Below are positions 13,215-24,173 of a stretch of 64,000 nucleotides of DNA, piece by piece. Under the pieces are notes generated by a model. That model did not search any database, was not told where the DNA came from, and saw only the letters and a program-made list of their open reading frames with translations. A program made the position numbers and the translations under genes. Position 1 is the first letter of the stretch. Each line of letters begins with the position of its first letter. The stretch is from Cercis canadensis (taxonomy: Eukaryota; Streptophyta; Magnoliopsida; Fabales; Fabaceae). The stretch spans positions 1 through 64,000 of the forward strand of contig QAOA01008374.1 in NCBI GenBank assembly GCA_003255065.1. The letters run 5' to 3'.

Positions 13215-15382
13215 TTAAAATAATTGGTTTTTACCTTGTTTCTCTTGCAATAACCAATTTTGAGCACACATAAGGGCCTCCAATGTATCCTCATGAAATC
13301 TAGAGCGATGAGGAGTCACTAATCTACCACCAATATTGAAGGCAGATTCTGAGAAAACTGTAGAAATAGGGATAGCCAAAATATCCCTGGTAAAACTCTG
13401 TAAAACTGGATACTTGACGCCATTAGTTTTCCACCAATTTAGGATATCAAAATTTGAAGTCCTCAGCAAAACCTTCTCTTCCAAATAGTGATCCAACTCA
13501 GATTTGCTTGTCAAATCACTTGTATTCATCACAAATGAATCATAGCCATCAATCAAATTGGTTTTCATAGGATCATCAAACTTTCATCCACTCTCATTAA
13601 AATGTTGTTTTGGAGATTCATTTGTCATCATAAACTTACACTTATAGTCTTCAAATAAAGAGTAGCAAAGAGATTGAATCCTTTTAATCTCAACAGGAGC
13701 ATACATGTCATAAAGTTTAGGAAAGAAATATTCCAATAATTTCAACTTGTATTGTGGATCTAAAACAATTGTCACTCCCATTACCCTATGTATCATAGAC
13801 CAATATTTCTCAAATTTAGCTATCATTTTTGAAGACATTTATTGGATTGTTGGAATTGAGGAAGACTCTCATACTTGCAAAGAGAGCCTTATCTCACAAA
13901 TCAATAGAAAGAAAAGATTAGCAGTAGGATATTGTGTCTTAGAAAACATCTCTGTCACACGATGGAAAATTTCTAACCTCCCACATATTTTTTGTGCTAA
14001 CTCTCAATCATCATCAGTAGGCAATGATTTATACAAAGACTTTTTTTTTTAAAACGAGCAAAAGCATCCTTGTAAATCAATGTCACAGACAACATAAGAT
14101 ATGTAGAATTCCATCTAGTCTTAACATCAAGAGCTAACGTTTTGCAACTTGATATTTTACAATGGCATGCTGCTTCCCTAAATTATTGTTCTCTTTTAGG
14201 TGTTGTTATTCAAAATGAGACACTATTTTTAACCATCTCTATTCCTTCCCCAATGACATTTAACCCATATTGAACAATCAAATTAAGAATATGCGCACAA
14301 CATCTCATATGAAACAATTGGCCACCCAACATTAAGAAATGTAAATCCAACTTATCCAATAGCATACTAATAAGAGAATCATTAATGCTATAATTATCCA
14401 AAGTGAAACTAGACAATTTTTCATCAATGTTCCAATCCAACATGCAATCCATTAAAATTTTAGAAAGTGTTTCAGAAGTGTGTGGACAAGGTACATAAGC
14501 AAACCTAAAAGGCAAATATTAATCATATTAATACATAAACAATCTACTAAAAAAACAAAAACAAAAAAAGCACTGAAGAATCTGTAAGAATTTAATTACC
14601 TCAAAATTCGGCTTTGCATATTTCAGTTATCATCAATGAAGTGTGATGTTATGGTCATGAATCATTTCTTTTGATTGCTAGCTAGTTGTCCACAAGTCTG
14701 AAGTTATTGCAATCATGCTTTTGTTTTTCTCTAACACCTCCATATTCTTCAACTTTTCATTTTCATATATTTTTACAATATCACTCTTCATTGTATTTCT
14801 TGAAAGAACCTTGAACAATGCTTGAAGACCTTCAGAGTATTTTCTAAACCTCTAATGTTCCACTATTGAAAGTGGATACTCATGAACAATTATCATGTTA
14901 GCAATATCCTTCCTTGATTTCTTAGAATCAAAATAATAATTGCTCAAGAAATATTCTCCATCAAACTTTTTCTGCTCTTGTACCAAAATATGTTGCCTTA
15001 TATCTTTATAAGGCCTCCTTGGACATCTATCACAATGCTTACGAAGGTGATTTGTCCCATCTGTAAGCTTGCCTACTAGTTTTGCTCCACAATAGTTGCA
15101 TATGGCCTTGTCTTCTCCATTAATTACTTTTTTATAGAAGTGGTTCCAAACAATTGAAACTTATTTCCTTTTCTTGAAATTGTTAGTCCCACCACCATCT
15201 CCATCATTGGAAGGTTGAGAATTTTCTCCTATTTCAATTAAAGGAGAATTCTTATGAAAAGATTGATTTTGAGAATTGGCAGGAGAGTCCACAATTGGAG
15301 AATGGCCACTACTAGTCTCTCTTGATAAAGAGTTATCTTGTTGTTCTTTCATATTGTGAAATGGATAAAATAACTGCAACAA
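13215..15382 (-). pseudogene. hAT transposase (BED zinc finger, RICESLEEPER-like), broken
   Basis: Read on the minus strand, the N-terminal piece (15382-15161) is polar and ends NNFKKRK, followed by a stop. A BED zinc finger follows at about 15130-15000 (VWNHFYKK, then CNYCGAKL and HLRKHC). The catalytic RNase H-like region carries LFHMRCCAHILNLIVQYGL (near 14290) and VKTRWNSTYLML (near 14120). The C-terminal dimerisation region (13568-13215) carries LNWWKTN, YPVLQSFTRDILAIPIST, SESAFNIGGRLV and LEALMCAQNWL. Stops and frame changes interrupt it at several points (for example near 15160, 14210, 13840 and 13580). No intact protein can be made, so movement would need a transposase from elsewhere. 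Confidence 0.88.
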
Positions 15383-16497
15383 CAGATGACTACATCACTC
15401 AAATTATGCACTCAAAAAATGGAGTATGACGTTAACCACAAAATTCATAATTGTTAAAAGTCAAAAGTTAGAGTGATAAAGATTGCTACAACAGCAAAAA
15501 AAGTAGAGAGTTGTCAACAGCAATTATGAGATAGCAGCAACAGCACAAAAAAGTAGCAGTATTTGAAGACCTAGGAGAACGATAATGTGTGTGTGTATGT
15601 GCCTGTTGGATTAGTGGGTTACATTAGGATATTGATCTTTCAAATTGCAATTAAAGTGACATGGTCATTTGACTTTTGCATTATCTTTTGAAAAAGAAAA
15701 AGGGAGGATGGGTTGTTGCTCATTTATTGGATAAACTCAAGTATATATGAGTAAAAGATTAAAAGCAATTGATTTTAATCTTCAAGTAATGATGATTTTC
15801 ACTTCAAATTCTACAATTATCAATATATGAGTAAAATATCCACATTTTGAACAAAATTAACAATTAAAAGGATTCTAAAGACTCTTAAGGATAAATGAAT
15901 AAAAAAACATAACAAAATTTGATTAAGATCAAAATAAAATGAATAACATAACAATTACTCCTAAGGATTCAACAAATTAATTAAGATCAAAATAAAATAC
16001 AAATCAAAATTTGATTCATATATATACAGAGTTGAACAATTAGAAAAAGCAGTTATAAAGAACAAAAGAATAAAAAACAAACCCACTACTATAACAAAAG
16101 AATATATAGATTTGCATGAAATTAAGTCTTCATTCTCCTTTGCTATGACCTATATATGAAGGAAAGAAAAATCTAGTTTTGAAAAGGCTTAGATATCATA
16201 AATCTGTACAGTATATATGTATATCCAAGAACTTTCCTGCATGCCTAATATAATTGATCAGTATATAAATAGAATAGAAGCCTATTTAAAAATAGAGAGA
16301 TAACATAATAATGTATCCACAACAAAGATGCTGGAATTTGTACTTATAATGCAGACAGCAAAGTTGGGAGCAACATGAATCCAACAAAAGACACACTAAA
16401 TATTCAGCATCAGAAAGTACATAAAATCCTCTGACTGAAAAGAAAATTTAGAAATCATACAAAAGAATTCAATGTATTAAGGGCTGAGAGAAAATGT

Positions 16498-17120
16498 TGT
16501 TAGGAAAAATGCTAATGGCGACTAAAATAGAATGACTTTGAGGCGTGAATAATTACACTGTCTTGAGTGTAATATTGTTTCACTATAAGAAGTAAGTTAC
16601 CTCAGGATACAACAAAGCCCTCAAAAACTCTCAATAGAAAAGTGAATATTTAATGCATTAAGGAGTTCCCTTTTATAGAGTTGAAAAGGCACTAATGAAC
16701 AAATATAATTAGTCAATAATTAACAGACATAATGGTCTATTCGGAATAGTCACAATTGTCTGTTCGAAATAGACACAACAGTCTGATCGAAACAGACACA
16801 ATTGTCTATTCGGATTTACTCATCCGAACCGGTTAACTTAATTAACCACCATCTGAATCGGGTCAAACCGACCCGACCCAGTCCAGATATTAAAACCAAA
16901 TGTTAAAATATTTGTCAAATTGATTAAGTGCCCAAGTGCCAATCAAAGACCATTAATGAGCTTTGACTTGCTAGGCTATTTGGGCTTGCCAATTGGACTT
17001 ATGCCCATTTATCTAAAGTTACTCTATAACTTTAGTTTGCCTTTATAAAGCCTTTTACATACTCTAATTTAACTAATGTGAGACTTGGTTTTGTAAGCAC
17101 ATTTACAAACTATTTCAACA
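16498..17120. repeat. Solo LTR inserted in the hAT element
   Basis: A 623-bp block begins TGTTAGGAAAA and ends TATTTCAACA, with TG/CA-type ends. It is flanked by AATGT and AATGC, a near-perfect 5-bp target duplication. A related truncated copy lies at 20014-20429. No internal coding region is attached, so it looks like a solo LTR. The retrotransposon family is not determined. It inserted after the hAT element was in place. Confidence 0.6.
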
Positions 17121-17442
17121 AATGCTGCATCAAAAAGATTTGAGTTGGTATACCTTTACAAAAGAACTATTACAAATAAAAACATGTCCAATTGCAATTT
17201 GTTATGACCTCTATTTATATACTTTTATCTTAAAGAAAAATCAAATATGATATTAACAACTCATGATTTATCTATTATGAAAAGCCTATATATATTACTA
17301 CGTAGAGGAATATCAAGAATCCAACACATCAATAGAAAAATTGTCAATTTATTTTCTTTCAAGTGAAGAAAACAAGGGGGAAAAGCAGCTTTTGTTATAA
17401 CTAATTCAGTGTATGTTAATCCAGTAAAAAAAAAAATCAGTG

Positions 17443-17536
17443 TGTTTGGATTAGCTGCAGAAAGCATATTGTGCAGCTCTCAAGGCAGGAAAATGAAAAG
17501 CTCTACATAATCGGATCTTTACAGCTAATCCAAACA
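17443..17536. mobile_element. 94-bp MITE with perfect 15-bp terminal inverted repeats
   Basis: TGTTTGGATTAGCTG (17443-17457) is exactly inverted at 17522-17536. The same 13-base start, TGTTTGGATTAGC, occurs at both ends of the MITE at 38978-39397. It lies inside the hAT element. No clear target duplication was found. Confidence 0.65.
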
Positions 17537-18192
17537 ACATGCTAAATTGCCAAATTGACAACTGCCAAGAAGGTTTGATCTTCACCCAGCAGGGGAAGGG
17601 GTCAAAAAAACAACTAAGAATCAACAAAGTCATCCAATGATAGTCAAGCCAAGAGTAAACCTGCATAATCAGATTAATTCTAACAAGAAAATGAATTGGT
17701 GGTGAAAATGCCTGGACACAGTTAAGGATGAAGGATAAAGAAAACACACCATCAAAAAATAAATGAGTATTCCAAATTATCTTAGTTGAAGCCATCAATA
17801 TACACTCACACACATGTGTGAGCAAATTTGTAGTAACTGGCTTGGTGTCAATTGAGATACTACACATGCATACACTACGACGCCGGAAAGAGAGAGCACA
17901 AAGGCATAACAGAGAAAGCACAAAGGCAGAAACAAAGAGTGCATGTGGACTCTCCTCACCAGTGCCGGAAAGAGGATAACTCCGGCAGATACAGTAGACA
18001 GAGACGATGCCACTAGTGGAGGGAATGAGGGAGAGAGAGTAGTGAGCTTAGGGATTTCACGTTTTGGGGAAAATGGAAGATGAAAACTCGAGGGAGAAAG
18101 AGAGGTCAATGTGTTAGTGGGAAAATCCTTAGCCAAAACGATTCCGTTTTGCCAAAAAAAAATTCAAAAAAAAAAATATGTAATGTAATGTA

Positions 18193-18196
<4 letters not shown>
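17537..18196. other. Right-hand part of the hAT element, no supported gene
   Basis: A 113-residue open frame on the minus strand (18136-17795) is serine- and leucine-rich and resembles no family I know. Being next to the transposon's 5' end, this stretch is more likely promoter and leader sequence of the transposase gene. Confidence 0.4.
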
Positions 18197-18231
<35 letters not shown>

Positions 18232-18237
18232 NTTACG

Positions 18238-18275
<38 letters not shown>
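18197..18275. repeat. (TA)n microsatellite containing an undetermined base
   Basis: Two TA runs are separated by NTTACGATT. The N is at 18232, so the repeat length in the assembly is uncertain. Confidence 0.95.
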
Positions 18276-18277
<2 letters not shown>

Positions 18278-18453
18278 GCACAGTATGGGGCAGGGCGGGG
18301 CGGATAATGACTTTCCCATCCCCGACCCCGGCCCCATAAAATTATCATTCACATCCCAATACCCATTTTTTCTGCCCCATACCTGCATCCAACCGGGTAA
18401 AAATAATGAGATCCCATCGGGTATGGAGAAAATTGTCATCCCTACTTGTGCTG

Positions 18454-19782
18454 CACCCTGTTCCATTTAATTCTTTTTGTCTCTTTTTTAGACTAAGATC
18501 TTTTATTTTGAAAAAATGAAAAATATTCTATAATAGTTATTTCAATTTGTGTTTATCTTTTTTGTTTTTATTTTGTAATTTTTAGGATATTTGAATTGGG
18601 TCTCCAAAAAATATCAAAAGGTCAATGTACTAAAATAAAATTGTGAGGCCAGCCCAAACTAATCATAGAAAATAATTTTGTATGAAGTGAGTGCAAATAT
18701 AAGTATCAATAAGTCTAAATCAAATTAAATTGACCTGGACAAAATTGGGTATTAAGTTAGTTTTTTTTTTTTTTTCCTGCATAAAGCTTATGAATTAGAT
18801 GCACTCAAGTATTGGGGCATAAAGCACCTAGAAATAAGTTGAATAGCTATCATCTCTATTTAGTACATGTTCAACATAACATAATAAATACTTGAACAAA
18901 TTGACATTTTATTTTTCTTTTACAATTTGAGAGAAGCAATGACTTCTCCATAACTAATATCAATTTTGTGTATAATTGATAACACATATTATAATCTTCT
19001 TACTTAATCTAGGTTAGTATCTTTCAAGAAAAACATTCTTACAACTTTTATTACTCTTAATATAGATTCTTTTGCCCTTATATATTTTAATGATAGTTGT
19101 TAGGATTCATTAACTTTTAACACAGCTCCATTTCTTTCCTATAAGTTTTTTTAGAAATTTTTTAACAGTTATATATTTCTTACTATTCAAATATGTTCAA
19201 AGGGTATACATTAGTCCATCTTTAATACCCATTAAAAAAGTAATAAATAAATTGTTTTTTTTCAAAATATTTTACTGCTCTGTTTAACTAATTGCCCCTA
19301 CATGACACAGGCTTCCAACTAGACATAACTCACCAATACGATGATGTTGCACAGGGTTATGAGGACAAGCAATCATTATTCCATCAGTTTGTTATATCAA
19401 ATGTTGTTAGATAATGTAAGTTTATCTGTCTGTGCATTGCATGGGCTTGGCACTAGTTTTAAGTAACGAATAGTCAATTGAAAGGAAAAATGATCAATTT
19501 ATTGAAATTTAAATTGAAGTAAAAATAATAATTAAAAAAGTTTCTGAGCCAAAGAAAGAGAGGGTAGAGAATGGAAGAGATGTCAAGCTATAGGCTTAGG
19601 AATACTGAAGGCAGCAAGGGAAAGAGAGAAAATCCATGTGATCTATTAACAATTCATGTGAAGAATGGAAAAGCCAATCAGTTTAAGAGGAAAAATAAGC
19701 ATTCCATATATTGAGTTAATTGAAAAAAAAAAAATCAACTTTAGAATCTATTGTACCTAATTTCTTGTCCTTCCCACATATT
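18454..19782. other. Intergenic, with one possible Helitron-like 3' end
   Basis: AT-rich with no gene. GTGCATTGCATGGGC (19432-19446) followed by CTAG (19453-19456) and T resembles the hairpin-then-CTAG-T end of plant Helitrons. No matching 5' end was identified. Confidence 0.35.
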
Positions 19783-19890
19783 CCTAATGTTTCATATCAA
19801 GGTAATAACAATAATAGGCATAATTATAATGAATATACTCAACTATCAGAATATTGACATTTCACATGCCATCTCATTCCTTATTGAATC
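19783..19890 (+). repeat. Direct repeat, left copy (about 108 bp)
   Basis: It starts CTAATGTTTCATATCAAGG and ends TTATTGAATC. It recurs at 20430-20603 with an insert. The two copies bracket an LTR-like sequence. Confidence 0.85.
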
Positions 19891-20013
19891 CATTTATACT
19901 TTTACTGAGATACAAAATAATCTTATCTTGATGCAAATGGAAGTGTTACAAAAACAAATAAGAAAATGAAGTTCATGTTTGTGTATGCTCAAAACGTGCA
20001 GACAACACTGTCC

Positions 20014-20429
20014 TGTTAGGAAAAAAAACAGTGTAAATTTATGGGAGACAATAGTGATGGCTTTGAGGCATGAAGAAGGCACTATCTTGAGTGTAATATC
20101 GTTTAACTATTAGAAGCAAGTAACCCTAGGATATAAAAAGCCTCAAAATTGGAAATTGTGTATCTGAATTGTCAAAGCAATCTAGAACATTCCTATTTAC
20201 AAATTTTGAAAAGGCACTCTGAACAAACAAAACTACACATAATTGTCTGCTATCAACAAACACTAATCAAGCAATCACAATTGTTTGATTTAAACATAAC
20301 ATAAATTGTAAAATAAAGTAACTTGCCGAACTAGGTCAAACCTGAACTGATTCGGGTTAAAACTAGATCTAAAAATATTTGCCAAATAAAAGCCCAAGTG
20401 TCCAATCAAAACATTTAAATATCTTACCT
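20014..20429. repeat. Truncated LTR-like copy related to 16498-17120
   Basis: It shares TGTTAGGAAAA at the start, TTGAGTGTAATAT, GAAAAGGCACT and CCAATCAAA-type blocks in the same order as the solo LTR at 16498-17120. It lacks the last part of that copy. Confidence 0.6.
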
Positions 20430-20603
20430 CCTAATATTTCATATCAAGGTAATAACAATAATAGGCATTAGTGAATATACTCAACTTTTTAAATATTTTT
20501 GGTACTTTGTCACGACTATGAGTTCGAACACAGAATCCACAAGCCGTTTATTAACTATTGGAATATTGATATTTCACAGTGCCATCCTATTTCTTATTGA
20601 ATT
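20430..20603 (+). repeat. Direct repeat, right copy, split by a SINE fragment
   Basis: It matches 19783-19890 from CTAATATTTCATATCAAGG to CTTATTGAATT, but is interrupted at 20487-20554. Confidence 0.85.
20487..20554 (-). mobile_element. SINE fragment
   Basis: Read on the minus strand it contains TGTGTTCGAACTCATAG (a B-box-like tRNA-derived motif) and then AAAGTACCAAAAA. The latter matches the 3' part of the SINE at 48656-48749. The A-box end is missing. Confidence 0.55.
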
Positions 20604-22114
20604 ATCCTCCACCAAGAACCAAAACACCATAAATCTCAACAGCTTTCCTAACCATTAAACCAATACGTAATGCAGGCTGGCTTTCTTATTTGCTATAAGC
20701 TGCAGTCTTAGTTTGTGGGCCTTAGTTGATTTTCTTCAGATGTTGGCTGGGTCACGCTGTATAGGGCCTTAATAATTAATATTTAACCATTATTAATTTC
20801 AAGTAGAATGGTTCTAGTCAGAAGTACGATGATCTAATATTCTTTTCAGCTATACTTTAGCTACAACTTTAGATTCAACACAAATTTTGTGGATAAGAAA
20901 ATCTTTGAGTTTCGATGGTTTAATTTTTGTTTTTGGATTACATAATGGCGGAGAAAAGTTCGAATTTAAAATATTATGTAAACTATTTAAACCCCTCACT
21001 AATAAATCATACTTAAAAACTTTAATGGTCAAACCTAATTCCATCATAAATCTCAAAAGAATTCCGCATCTAACACATAATTCTGTGACTATGTTCCAAA
21101 TTGTCATACAACACCTCTATTTAAACATCTTTGACTATCAAATAAATACCACTAAGTAAAAACTTGGTCAAAATATAAGCAAGAATCCCAACAGTAGATA
21201 CTATGAATATTTTCACTATCAAATTCGTCATGATATTTATTGGCCAATTTTTCGAAAGTTAATGTAATAAAAGTTTTATGTTTTGATTGAGGGAAAAGTA
21301 GGGGGAAAGAAATTGAGGGAAGAAAATAGAGGTGAAAAGTTATTTTCTATGTGGTTAGTAGAAGAGAAAATACAAGGGAAAGAAAATTTACACAGAAAGT
21401 GTATGTAGGTCTCACCAAAACTTTTCTCTAGGGAGAAAATGCAATGAAGGGATTAAAAAAAGACAATTGAACCATTTTGCTTCTATTAATTAATGACATT
21501 AATTTCATTTTTTATATGGGTATATGTGTGATTTTATATTTTATCAAGTTTTAAATACTTTCTCTTTAGGTTTTCACTTTTATTTTCACACATTCAAAAC
21601 ATTAAAAAGAAATTATTTTCTCTTTGTGTTCTATCCTCTCTTTTTTTTCCTCCTTTTTTCATTTTCCACTCTATTCTATTGTCATCTTAGACGTTGGATT
21701 TGTCAATATTGAATCTAGGCTGTTGGCTAAAGTTGGTTTCCTCTAAAACAATCACTATTACTCGCATGCCACTCACATGCCATTTTATCTAGAGTAAAAT
21801 ATCCTCAACATTCTTGAATTTTAGGTCAACTATCATTTTAGTTTTTAATATATTTTGAGTAATTTTAGTCTCTAAATAATATTCTATCTATCAAATCAGT
21901 CCACACATAAGCACCAATTAATGAAAGGAGATGATAAATTTCATGTAGACCATTAAGTGATGACGTAATCATTAATTTTCTACATGACATGTATGTTGAG
22001 CATGAGTGGAACTCTAATGCCAAAAAGGTTTAAACTACATTGTTTTAACCCTTTAAAAAAATTAAAAGTCCCTTGAAACAGACTATAGAAAGGATCTTTA
22101 AGAAGGAAATAAAT
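20604..22114. other. Intergenic, nothing recognised
   Basis: Short open frames at 20850-21159 overlap on both strands and resemble no family. The stretch 21780-21960 resembles the degenerate text common in MULE inverted repeats, but I found no second arm. Confidence 0.5.
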
Positions 22115-23448
22115 TGACTAAAACTCTATTTTCGTCTCTCACTTATTTGAACGTTCTCAAAATGGTCTCTCAGTGTAATGTCTTCTCAATTTAATCTATC
22201 AATTAAGAGTTTTGATTCAATCAAATCCCTTCGTTTAATTGCTGCTAAATTAACTGACAAAAATGCTAATGTGGTTGTTAAAGAAAGATATGACACTATT
22301 AATGTCACGTTCCAAGTTTATGTGGAGTCTTAATTGCTAACTAGGCCAAAAACTCGTTTTCATTTTAAAGAAACAATACACTCATCTCCTCAATTCCGTC
22401 GAGCACCATTTGAAATGGGGCACCAGGGGTTACGGTGGTGGACGAGGTGGAGGCAGAAGAGGTGGCGGCGGCTATGGTGGTGGCTATGGTGGAGGTAGTG
22501 GTGGTGGCTACTACAAGTGCTGTATGGCGAGTCACTTGGCAAGGGATTGCTACCAAGGAGGTGGCGGCGACGAAGGTAGGTATGGAGGTAGCGGCGGCGG
22601 TGGGAGCTGCTACAGATGTGGGGAGTCTGGGCATTTTGCAAGGGACTATTCCAACAACGCTCGTTGAGCTAATAGTATGCTGTTGAATGTCTACCCATCT
22701 CCTGCTTTTGATTGGGGGGGCTAGGATTTGCTTTATGTTTTGTGGATTTTGTTTTAGATATGGTAGGGGTTTTATGCTGGATCTTTAGTTGTTTCTTCTA
22801 GTTAGTTCATGTCATCAGCAATTACTGTTGGGATTTTGTTTTTGGTATAGTGAAATAGAGGGAATTTATGAAGGGCGATAAATCATTGACTATATACTCT
22901 CTGTTCCTAAGTGTTAATACACATTATGAACACATAATCTATTTTGGCTGATTTTTAAGATCTTGAGTCTTAGATTTATATTTGTGAGTTGTTATGGTTG
23001 GTTCTTCATGAGCATTCCCACCTAAAAAAAACCATTGTGTGTATTTTTTTAGTTACTGCTGTGAAGATGGTATTTTTGGCAGATATTTGATTGCTGATTT
23101 GCCGGGAAAGTTGTAGTCATGAAATTGTAATATTTGAGGTCGTTTCAAATGGTGCTCAACGGAATGGAAGAGATGCGGGTTTTGTTTCTTTAAAATGAAA
23201 ACAACGTTGTTTTGGCCCAATCAACAATTAAGAGTTCACATGGGCTTGAGACATGACATTTAATAATGTTACATTACTCTTTAACGGTCACATCAACATT
23301 TTTTGTTAGTTAAGTTAACGGCAATTAGACAAAGATATTTAATTAAAATGAAACTCTTAATTGAGGGATTAAATTGAGAAGACATTGCACTAAGAGACAA
23401 TTTTAAGAATGCCCAAATAAGTGAGGGACGAAAAATGTGATTTTAGTC
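22115..23448. mobile_element. Pack-MULE: Mutator-like element carrying a host gene fragment (1.33 kb)
   Basis: Long inverted repeats of about 300 bp face each other: left arm 22115-22416, right arm 23143-23448. The outer ends read TGACTAAAA and TTTTAGTC. Flanking 9-mers GAAATAAAT (22106-22114) and GAAATAGAC (23449-23457) match at 7 of 9 positions, the length typical of Mutator-like insertions. The 726-bp interior has no transposase. It holds the C-terminal coding end of a glycine-rich zinc-knuckle gene and what looks like its 3' untranslated sequence. The arms have diverged visibly, so the insertion is not recent. Confidence 0.82.
22419..22667 (+). pseudogene. Captured C-terminal end of a glycine-rich/cold-shock zinc-knuckle protein gene
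   Basis: The frame reads a [20 protein letters not shown]-type glycine-rich tract followed by two CCHC-like knuckles, [14 protein letters not shown] and [15 protein letters not shown], and ends SNNAR. This order is that of plant cold-shock-domain/GRP2-type RNA-binding proteins. The N-terminal cold-shock domain and the start codon are absent. Both knuckles have lost metal ligands: the Gly-His spacing residue and first Cys context in the first, and the last Cys to Tyr in the second. Upstream sequence is the MULE inverted repeat. It is a captured fragment, not a working gene, though the sense strand could still be transcribed. Confidence 0.8.
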
Positions 23449-23814
23449 GAAATAGACTTGTACTAAAGTATTGAACTCCAAATCTGTAATATGAGGTCGG
23501 GACCGGAGGGTTAGAGAAGACGTTTCTTTTTTAGCCAAATACTAAACAGAGAGTTTTTAGGTAAAAAGACACAAGAGGGGTATTTTTTATAAGCTTCATA
23601 TATATATATAAGACAAACTTGCTATTTTGTAATTGGGGAGGTTCAAACTTAAGATAGGATGATGAGAGATAGCCTTAAATCTAGAGGCGGCTACATTGAG
23701 TTAGAGCCTTTCCTCATTTTTTATAATCTAAATAATTTTGACATAATTATACTTTTATAAATAGTATATGTATTTTTTATTTTTATATGTGTATATGTAT
23801 TTTTTGAATGACTA

Positions 23815-24173
23815 GGCTTTATTTAGATAATATAACTTATGACTTATTGTAGCTTCTCTATTATCAACAACATTTATATACAAATAAATTTGTGTTTGGA
23901 AAAATTTATGTAAACAGCTTATTACCTTCTCAAAAGTTATTTTTAACTTATTTTATGAAACTATTTTTTAGAGCTTTTAGTGATAGTAAAAATTTTGCTA
24001 AAGTTTGATAGCTAATCTCTTCAACATTTTTTTTTTAATTTTAGAAACACTTCTCTAACTATATATCTAAATACAAAATAATTTAATTTAAAATGAGTTT
24101 ATTATAGGAGAGCATTTCACATCAGACATTTTTATATAAACGCTTAAATAAATTGTTTACTTAAATAAGACCT
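23815..24173. mobile_element. MITE, family 'GGYTCTATTTRG', copy 1
   Basis: Ends GGCTTTATTTAGATAA and, inverted, GGTCTTATTTAAG face each other. Flanking triplets are CTA and TTA. Long blocks match copies at 39401-39665, 42495-42665 and 46010-46163. Confidence 0.65.

Larger units (their letters stand above)
12494..18445 (-). mobile_element. hAT-superfamily DNA transposon, about 5.95 kb, non-functional
   Basis: The left end reads TTAGAGGATGGCAATGGGG. The right end, read inward on the minus strand, is GTAGGGATGACAATTTTCTC. These form imperfect terminal inverted repeats of the GGATGRCAA kind found in hAT elements. Both ends are followed by GC-rich blocks (GGGGCGGGG on the left; CCCCGACCCCGG and its neighbours on the right). 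Flanking 8-mers TTGTGGTG (12486-12493) and TTGTGCTG (18446-18453) match at 7 of 8 positions, as expected for an old hAT target duplication. A BED/hAT transposase remnant lies on the minus strand at 13215-15382. The right-hand 3 kb has no transposase and holds an inserted solo LTR (16498-17120), a tiny MITE (17443-17536) and an AT microsatellite. The exact ends could be off by a base or two. Confidence 0.8.

Noticed and set aside
17795-18136. 113-residue minus-strand frame rich in Ser, Pro and Leu
   Set aside because: It looked like a transit peptide at first. It lies in the hAT element's 5' part, has no mature domain after it and is low in complexity.
22365-22641. Ala/Thr- and His/Ser-rich frames on the minus strand
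   Set aside because: They are antisense shadows of the glycine-rich repeat on the plus strand.
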